From Quercus robur (taxonomy: Eukaryota > Streptophyta > Magnoliopsida > Fagales > Fagaceae), in assembly GCF_932294415.1 (NCBI RefSeq), contig NC_065541.1:51748290-51812289 (forward strand): DNA of 64,000 nucleotides, written 5' to 3'. Below, one piece after another: positions 56,650 through 64,000 of the stretch. The translations under genes were made by a program, and so were the position numbers. Numbering within the stretch: position 1 is the stretch's first letter; each line of letters opens with the position of its first letter. Under the pieces are notes generated by a model. The model was not told the origin of the DNA and made no database searches. It saw nothing but the letters and a program-made list of their open reading frames with translations.

Positions 56650-58505
56650 TTTTCTTTATGCACCATTTTAAGTAAAAACACATAATTTTACACACACACA
56701 CACACACAAAAACCAAAAAACAAAAACAAAAACATAGACTTAAAACACTTTTCATCCTTTATACTTAGGGTAGTTCACAATTCCTTCTTAAACTTTAAAA
56801 TCAAGCAATTTTTCCCTTAATATTTTGGAAAATAACAAATATGTCATATCGTTATTCTCTCAATTAAAACCTAATAAAATCTTATGATTCTTAAAATATG
56901 TCATTGTGTAATGTCTAATTTTAACATCTCTACAATTTTCTTCACGCATTTTGAGTTTTAGATAGTAGTAATGCTTAGAAAGTTGGAATGGTAATATAAG
57001 ATGTTTTATTTATTACTTAAAGAACATTGATTTTCTAGATTTAAATCTTCGAAATTTATAATTTATCAAATGGAAAATTCGATGACACATGCCTTTTGTT
57101 ATCTTCTTCTTTTTTCTTTTTATTTTTTCTTCTTTTCTTGCCTAAAAACTAATTAAGCTAAAGATTGCACCTAAACTCATGTAGAATGATAAAGAAGAAA
57201 GTATGAATGACAAAATTTTGATTGTGTATGGTTGAAGGTATTTGATGAAGAGTTTTAATTGTAGCATGTGACATCATACATTGCAAAAATTTAAATATTG
57301 CGATTGCGACAAGATTTTAGCAAAACTCAATTGCTTATTGTTGGAAGATGATGATATTCGTTATCATTCTTAAAAAATTTTGTTGAGTGGATATTACCTT
57401 TAGCAAATAAATAACAAAATTCTTATACATAAAGATTAACTTTGTATGACATACATTTTTTATATATATAATTTCATACTTCTTCAAATAAAAATTCAAT
57501 CTTAATATTCTCACTCTTAGTAGTACTTACAGTTGCCAACAAGCCAAGGCAATCCGAGATAGATTTATAGGCCAAAACTCAAAAGTGAGAAGTAAACTTA
57601 AATTCTAAACCTTTCGTAAAGTTGTCTTAATTTTTTTCTTCTCTTTTCTTTTTAATGGAAAATGCTAAATTTATTGTTAATTCTAATAAAAAAATTATAA
57701 ATTAACATAATAATAAATATAATTAATTGTCAACAAAATAATGTAAATAATTTTTAAAATATTTTATTTTTTAAAATAATTGATTCATCAATTTTCAAAG
57801 GCTTATGTATTAAATTTTATGGTATTTCTAATTTCATTTTTCTAGAGACGAAGTAATATAAGACTAATAGGGGCTATGGCCTCCTGTGAAAATTTAAATT
57901 TATTATATATATATATAAGATTTGAAAGTTTAGGTCCAAAAATTTATACTTGATCCCCTCAAAACTGAAACTGATCCAAAGAACCCAAAAATTATAATGA
58001 TAACTTGTTTCATATTTGAAGCTTAACCCCTCCCAAAATAAAAAAGCAAAAAATTTTATTTTATTGATAAGTAAAAACAAACTCCTTAGTTTTTAGCCCC
58101 CCTCCCCCACCCCCCCCGCGCCAAACAAAAAAAAAAGTTTCTTCCTATCAACATATAAAAAAAATAATAATAAAAAAATGCCTCTAAGCTAGTTACCACC
58201 TTGGCATCCACGTCACCTATGAACTTTAAGGAATTATCGAAGTATTTGTGAATTAAGCGCCAATGGCTAGTAAAAACCATAAAATCAATCGTCTACAAAC
58301 TTATTTATATAGTGTTTGTACTTGTAGTTACTTTTCAAGCTTCTAATGCAATTAAAATAAGCATTTTCAATTGGTAGTGTTCATTGATTATTGCGGTCGG
58401 GGTTTTGAGATTTTTTCCCTCCACATTTATCTAATTGGTTTATAAAATCTGACTATCACATTAAGGGAGGGACAAATTCAAAAAAAAAAAAAAAATCAAA
58501 CAAAT
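56217..58505. other. AT-rich intergenic sequence
   Basis: No gene is seen. (AT)n at 56616-56641, (CA)n at 56691-56708, and a C-run near 58086-58118. Confidence 0.45.
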
Positions 58506-58510
58506 TATTT

Positions 58511-59156
58511 TGTAGGGACAAGATTTCTAACGACCCAAGAATGACGTTGGACTCGTATGTAAAGGGTCCTAACAATATGATTTGTAGAGAGTGGGCTTGA
58601 AAGGCAGGACCTTGGGCACAGGTGAGTGGTGTAATCGAGGTTTCTATGGAGGCTCTTATATGGGCGGACTTGGCTTGATTGGCTTAGTCTTCCCTTAGTG
58701 TGGGTTGTGGGATCTAAGTCCTCGGACAATGTCCGAGGAGCATTGTACCCCTCCTTTTTTCTCCATTTCCAAGAGTTTTCCTCCTTTTGGGGGATCCCCT
58801 TTCTCCTTCGCTTTCTTTCCCTTTTATACTAGTGTTCCTTCCCCCCTTTAGGGTCCACGTGTAAGTCTTGCTTTCTGGAGTGCAGACCTGTCCTGTCAAC
58901 CCATACCTAGAGTGGTTAGGGGTCGTGGGAAAAGTTAAATGACATGGTTTAGAGTATGGGCTTGTCAGATACAGGGTTCTGTACTACGATGTTGGCAGCT
59001 TTCTCTCTTGTCCTGCCCCTATACCGAGTTTGCCCATTTCTTCAGGCATTTTGTGAGGTGCTGAGCATGAGGTCGTCATCGGCAATAGCTCTCCTCGGCT
59101 TAGGCCTTGGGCCCTAATGTAGAGTGGGCCTGGGCCATGAATTCTATAGCCCCACA
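58511..59156 (-). repeat. LTR (3' LTR in element orientation)
   Basis: Starts TGTAGGGACAAGATTTC and ends CTATAGCCCCACA on the + strand. Nearly the same as 61686-62332. Confidence 0.93.
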
Positions 59157-59884
59157 ATAGCCCCTCAAAATCCTACTACCCGACTTTTTAGTTAGGGAGG
59201 AGGGTTTTGGTGATGTTGGGCCCACATCATGGCTCGCTCAAATTCTGTACTCTACTAATATTTGTGTTTTTCCATTTACATAGGAGACGTGCCAAATTAA
59301 GAGACATTCCTTTATTTTTCACTCACGCGGAGTCCTTTGACGTTTCAGTATTCGAGGCGCGCCTTCACGAGGATCTTCAAATCTTACGGTTGCGAATGGG
59401 GTTGGAAATTGAGCCAAATCTGCCTTGTCCGTAGCATTCCTTGGAAAGCTGCACAAATTAAATGCCACCACCTTACCCTTTGTATAAGTAGGATAGGAGG
59501 TTATTCTCCTTACATACAAACCCTTCGGCTCTCTTCAAAATCATAACCCTTCAGCTATAATCACAGTCTCCATATCCAGTGCTATCCACCCTTAGTGCAA
59601 TATGTTTGAGACACGGGCAGGGGTAAAGGAACTACACCCACCACAGAGGCGCCGAGTCCTTCCGAGACTCAAGGTGGTGTGGTCTGGACAGGGGAGACAC
59701 AGATTCAAGATAACCTTCCGTTTTGACAAGGGGGAAATGGTATTCCTCCCTCTTTCAGTCAAAATCCGAAGCTGGTACTGGTCGCATCAGATTCTTGGTG
59801 CATCAGAAGTAAGGTTTTCCGCCATCAAGGCCGTCTACTCTTTCGCAGGCGTGGTTACGTGGAGGCTCATCAACTTTCGACTCC

Positions 59885-60015
59885 CTGCACCTTTTCTTCA
59901 ACGGTGCTAGCCTCAAGTTGGGCTCCCTACACCTTTTCTTCAACGGTGCTAGCCCGAAGTTGGACTCTCTGCACCTTTTCTTCAACAGTGCAAGCCCCAA
60001 GTTGGGCTCTTTTGC
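59885..60015 (-). repeat. 42-bp tandem repeat, three units, inside the LTR element
   Basis: CACCTTTTCTTCAACGGTGC starts at about 59888, 59930 and 59972, a 42-base period. On the - strand, in the element's sense, the frame stays open and gives a 14-residue repeat with LKKRCRE at its core. Confidence 0.85.
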
Positions 60016-60689
60016 TGCCTGAGTTATACGCATGTAAAAGTATTGAGGAATGGTTTCCTTAGACAACATTTTGGAACGGCAGCACCCTTCTTCTTTGCAC
60101 CTCTTCTTTGGCTTTTTCTTCACTCCCTTGTATTTTTCTTTTCGCTTATGTAGTTAGTTTCAGTATGAGCTTATTTAAGCTCTTTCATTGTACGATGTAT
60201 TGTTTCTTTGTCTTAATAAGAAATGGACTTGCTTCCTCTTAAATACTTTTCTTTTCTGCAACAACTACTTTGTGAATGGGATATTACATATGTATTTTCT
60301 TTTAATGATGCATAGAGTAGCAAAAACCTTGAGACAGAATCCTACTAATTTGAACTTATCGACATTATCAAGTATAATAATGACAATTCCCAGTAGATTA
60401 AACTCATGAAACTAACCGAGATAACGGCTGAGTGCTTCGTAATGCATGTGAGGCAACCGTCCGAGAACGATAAACTCTAAATAATCCATCCGAGAGGGTT
60501 GCCGAGCAGTGAGGGCTTTGACTGTGTTTTTGATAACATCTGACCCTATAACTGTTGCATCAGTTCCCTTGGTACTGAGGATCTGAGGGTAGACTGGGGA
60601 TTCCATTCAGTCTAGGGATTAACCCAACTATTAATGGGTAACTCTTCTCCGGGGTAGATTCTAAAGGCCATATAACGTCCAGGTTGTGT

Positions 60690-61430
60690 CCAACCCCCGT
60701 ATTGTCTCTTCTAAGTAGTTGGTTTCCCCAGAGGCTTGAGTCCGAGGACCATAAAAGGCCTTGGTTCTGTCCAAAACTTGTAGTTTTTCTTCTAAGTAGT
60801 TGGTTTCCCCAGAGGCTTGAGTCCGAGGACCATACAAGGCTTTGGTTCTGTCCAAAACTTGTAGTTTTTCTTCTAAATTGTTGGTTTCCCCAGAGGCTTG
60901 AGTCCGAGGACCATACAAGGCCTTGGTTCTGTCCAAAACTTGTAGTTTTTCTTCTAAGTTGTTGGTTTCCCCAGAGGCTTGAGTCCGAGGACCATACAAG
61001 GTCTTGGTTCTATCCAAAACTTGTAGTTTTTCTTCTAAGTTGTTGGTTTACCTAGAGGCTTGAGTCCGAGGACGTACAAGGCCTTGGTTCTGTCCAAAAC
61101 TTGTAATTTTTCTTCTAAGTTGTTGGTTTCCCCAGAGACTTGAGTCCGAGGACCGTACAAGGCCTTGGTTCTGTCCAAAACTTGTAGTTTTTCTTCTAAG
61201 TAGTTGGTTTCCCCAAAGGCTTGAGTCCGAGGACCGTACAAGGCCTTGGTTCTGTCCAAAACTTGTAGTTTTTCTTCTAAGTAGTTGGTTTCCCCAAAGG
61301 CTTGAGTCCGAGGACCCTACAAGGCCTTGGTTCTGTCCAAAACTTGTAATTTTTCTTCTAAGTTGTTGGTTTCCCCAGAGGCTTGAGTCCGAGGACCATA
61401 CAAGGCCTTTGTTCTGTCCAAAACTTGTAT
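60690..61430 (-). repeat. 81-bp tandem repeat, about nine units, inside the LTR element
   Basis: GAGTCCGAGG occurs at 60738, 60819, 60900, 60981, 61062, 61142, 61223, 61304 and 61385, a period of 81 bases except one 80. In the element's sense (- strand) this is a 27-residue repeat with RTKALYGPRTQASGET at its core. Frames of 118 and 74 codons remain open, and the single 80-base unit causes the break between them. Confidence 0.93.
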
Positions 61431-61685
61431 TCGTTCATTTATTTATTTATTTTCCGAAGGTTAGCCCCTCGACCAAGGTGGGGGGGAGTTAGCTTGATGT
61501 TAGAAGTCCCTAGAATTGCCCGTGCCATCGGCACTACGAGGCGTAGCCCCTAGTGGAAATCTATGTCGGAGCAACAACAACACTTCGTTGGAAATGTAGG
61601 AACCTTCACAGACCTTTGCTTGACAGAGGCTCCACTCCACCGCCACCTGTGCCAACGCGCAAACCTTCCCCACAGACGGCGCCAA

Positions 61686-62332
61686 TGGTAGGGACACGAT
61701 TTCTAACAACCCAAGAATGACGTTGGGCTCGTATGTAAAGGGCCCTAATAATATGATTTGTAGAGAGTGGGCTTGAAAGGCAGGACCTTGGGCACAGGTG
61801 AGTGGTGTAATTGGGGTTTCTATGGAGGCTCTTATATGGGCGGACTTGGCTTGATTAGCTTAGTCTTCCCTTAGTGTGGGTTGTGGGATCTAAGTCCTCG
61901 GACGCTGTCCGAGGAGCATTGTACCCCTCCTTTTTTCTCCATTTCCAAGAGTTTTCCTCCTCCTGGGGGATCCCCTTTCTCCTTCGCTTTCTTTCCCTTT
62001 TATACTAGTGTTCCTTCCCCCCTTTAGGGTCCATGTGTAAGTCTTACTTTCTGGGGTGCAGACCTGTCCTGTCAACCCATACCTAGAGTGGTTAGGGGTC
62101 GTGGGAAAAGTTAAATGGCATGGTTTAGAGTATGGACTTGTCAGATATAAGGTTATGTACTACGATGTTGGCAACTTTCTCTCTTGTCCTGCCCCTATAC
62201 CGAGTTTGCCCCTTTCTTCAGGCCTTTTGTGAGGTGTTGAGCATGAGGTCGTCCTCGGTAATAGCTCTTCTCGGATTAGGCCTTGGGCCCTAATGTAGAG
62301 TGTTCCTGGGCCATGAATTCTCTGGCCCCACA
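61686..62332 (-). repeat. LTR (5' LTR in element orientation)
   Basis: Starts TGGTAGGGACACGATTTC and ends CTCTGGCCCCACA on the + strand; followed by TATTT. The primer-binding site lies just left of it. Confidence 0.93.
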
Positions 62333-62337
62333 TATTT

Positions 62338-63239
62338 AATTTTGTACATTGGAAAAAAATTTATAAATGATTTTCGATGATTTTTGGGGCTTAAAAGTTT
62401 CATTTTGGTAGATCATAAAAGATTCAATTAAAAAGTATCGTGTCTTTACGTCTGTTTATATTTCATTAATACAGAGTAGAGTATAAATAATTTTATTTTT
62501 CAAATAGTAATTTTGTTTTGAAATTTAGTATTTTCTTTTTATTGAATGATCAAAATTTTGTAATCCATACTTTTGACCTTTCCTTCTTATTCTAAGAAGT
62601 AAGAATTGGAAACAAATGAATGTAATCCAACGGTGAGCGACTGTTGGACATTAGTGTGCCACTGCAAGTATAATTATCAATACTGGCGTGCAATACCAAT
62701 ACCTGTTCATAATCCAACAGAGAAGAATAGTTTTGTTTATTAGGTAAAGAACACATATTTCAGACTCTCTGAGAGTCGTCGTTGGAAAGTCAAAAATCAA
62801 CTCTCTGCCACTGTTTTTTTTTGGGGGGTATGTGGCTACTTCCTACTGGCTAGCAGCCCAGTTCACAGAACCATCAAAACCAAAAGAAAGCAAAGCCAAA
62901 CAACATGGCCCCACCCATGCCAGGATGGAGATGCTGAGCCTAATTTTCCAGTCTTGATGAATTGATTTCGGGTATTTTACAAAATTTATCATTGATATTT
63001 TTGAACGAGAAAACATATAATTTTTATAGACTAATTAAACCTCTTTACACATATAAATTTTAGTCTTACACCAAGCGTTTTTACTATATATTTAAAGTAA
63101 TTTTTTATTTTTACCAAAAAAGAAAGTAATTTTTTATTGTTAATTTCATTTATATTATTGAATTATATTTTTAATTTTTTATTAATCTGTGCATGGTATG
63201 TGTATAATGCCAGTCTATACAATATCTCAATAATTAAGA
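62338..63239. other. Intergenic sequence
   Basis: No gene or bounded repeat is seen. The part 62760-62940 is less AT-rich but has no long frame. Confidence 0.4.
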
Positions 63240-63380
63240 AACTTTTTTTTTTTTTATAGAGTTTTAATCTATAATGTTCGCTTCTGATGATTTTGTTATT
63301 TATTATCAGATCAAGACACTAATTGATTTTTTATGTAAACTAAGATTAAATCTCAGATCTCTTATTCAACCATTAGTATT
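63240..63380 (-). mobile_element. SINE-like copy, reverse orientation
   Basis: Inverse of the modules at 504 and 919: a T-run at 63245-63256, then TTTTAATCTATAATG, GATTTTGTTATTTATTATCAGA, and GATTAAATCTCAGATCTCTTATTCAACCAT, complementary to the B-box and A-box region. Direct evidence that the module is a dispersed family. Confidence 0.55.
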
Positions 63381-63834
63381 TTAAGAAACACACTCTTCGC
63401 CACCTCAACAAATATTTCAAGAAGTTCAGGGATTAACAAACATGACAGACAACAAGTTTCATTAGGCTCCCATGTGATCTTCTTGGAAGTATCTAACTAT
63501 AAAATACTAAACTAAAATATAAAATAAAATTATTTGAAACTGTTTTTTTTTTTTCTTCCAATTTTGAAACTTTTTACAATTTTTAGACAATTAATTTAAT
63601 AATAAAACCTTACATGATGTATAACACTTACGTCACAAACACAACGTGTTAGATATAAACTATAATATTAAATAAAAAATATGATAAATAATTAAAGGTG
63701 AATGTTAATGAATGTCTCCAAGATAACTATTTTAGGAAAATTTTTATAAAAAAAAAAAAAGCAATAATGTTTGGGTCAGGTTAATAGGTACCCTTAGGGC
63801 AATTGTTTATAAACTATTTTAAGAAATTTTAAAG

Positions 63835-64000
63835 GTCATGTTAACGGATGTCTTTAGGGCAATTGTTAATTAACCATAATAAGAAAATTTTGACACTATT
63901 TTTATGAGAAATGTAAAAAATTGTCAACAACATTTATTATTTTATCATTCTCCCGATAAAAATTTTGAAAAAATAATTTCTAAACTAATGCCCTAAAAAC
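63835..64000. mobile_element. MITE of the GTTAACRGATG family, cut by the window edge
   Basis: CATGTTAACGGATGTCTTTA at the left and, at the window's last bases, AACTAATGCCCTAAAAAC, the start of the inverted end. A second partial copy precedes it at about 63776-63830 (GGTTAATAGGTACCCTTAGG). Related to 10580-10757 and 23113-23315. Confidence 0.55.

Larger units (their letters stand above)
58511..62332 (-). mobile_element. Complete non-autonomous LTR retrotransposon
   Basis: Two LTRs of about 646 bases (58511-59156 and 61686-62332) enclose 2.5 kb. TATTT flanks the element on both sides (58506-58510 and 62333-62337). On the - strand TTGGCGCCGTCTGTGGGG directly follows the upstream LTR (near 61685-61666), a primer-binding site of the type seen in plant Ty3/gypsy elements. 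A purine-rich GATTTTGAGGGGCTA precedes the other LTR (near 59157). No gag, protease, RT or integrase was found, so it must have relied on proteins from other elements. By eye the LTRs differ at roughly 35 positions, so it is not recent. Confidence 0.93.

Noticed and set aside
59602-59910. 102-codon + strand frame in the LTR retrotransposon
   Set aside because: It is antisense to the element orientation defined by the primer site, and shows no protein family.
60690-61430. CRISPR array
   Set aside because: The 81-bp units are contiguous tandem copies without unique spacers, in a plant retrotransposon.

Overview
The window looks like a nuclear chromosome segment of a woody dicot. Genes are sparse, some coding regions are interrupted by GT-AG introns, and most of the DNA is AT-rich and built from transposable elements. 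The gene families and the style of the repeats would fit Fagales (oak or chestnut relatives); that placement is inference from recall, not a search result.

Only four genes look intact. (1) An AT-hook/PPC nuclear DNA-binding protein of the AHL family, five coding exons, + strand, 4788-9178, 341 residues. (2, 3) Two intronless secreted kiwellin genes, + strand, 15107-15685 and 25063-25638. (4) A multiple C2 domain and transmembrane region protein (MCTP), - strand, one coding exon at 47439-50477, with a probable intron in its 5' leader.

Between AHL and MCTP lies a kiwellin birth-and-death cluster of about 31 kb (15-46 kb). It holds the two intact genes, three broken copies (20455, 31697 on the - strand, 45492) and at least two upstream regions left without a gene (about 36990-37200 and 38640-40270). 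The first three copies lie about 5 kb apart in one direction and share upstream and downstream flanks, so they arose by tandem duplication. Transposons then landed in individual copies: a 353-bp MITE in one signal-peptide region, a MULE in one upstream region, and LTR elements elsewhere.

Many mobile elements can be delimited to the base by target-site duplications (TSDs). They include a 9-bp-TSD MULE (13825-14911), a MULE-like element carrying an RNA-helicase fragment (10925-12132), nested PIF/Harbinger-like elements (17894-19920), three solo LTRs (28864-30992, 31856-33451, 39191-40209) with a fourth nested inside the first (29604-30787), Harbinger MITEs (32692, 33461), a MULE-type MITE (35773), two tRNA-derived SINEs (36292, 56096), and a complete non-autonomous LTR retrotransposon (58511-62332) that carries two arrays of repeats in multiples of three bases. 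A CACTA-like end near 27102 lies beside a GH9 endoglucanase fragment. Broken and rearranged polymerase pieces of an endogenous plant pararetrovirus (Caulimoviridae) lie at 41930-43970, interrupted by a hAT-like element.

No rRNA, true tRNA or CRISPR array was seen. The most interesting system is the kiwellin cluster, a probable plant-pathogen arms-race locus being reshaped by transposons.
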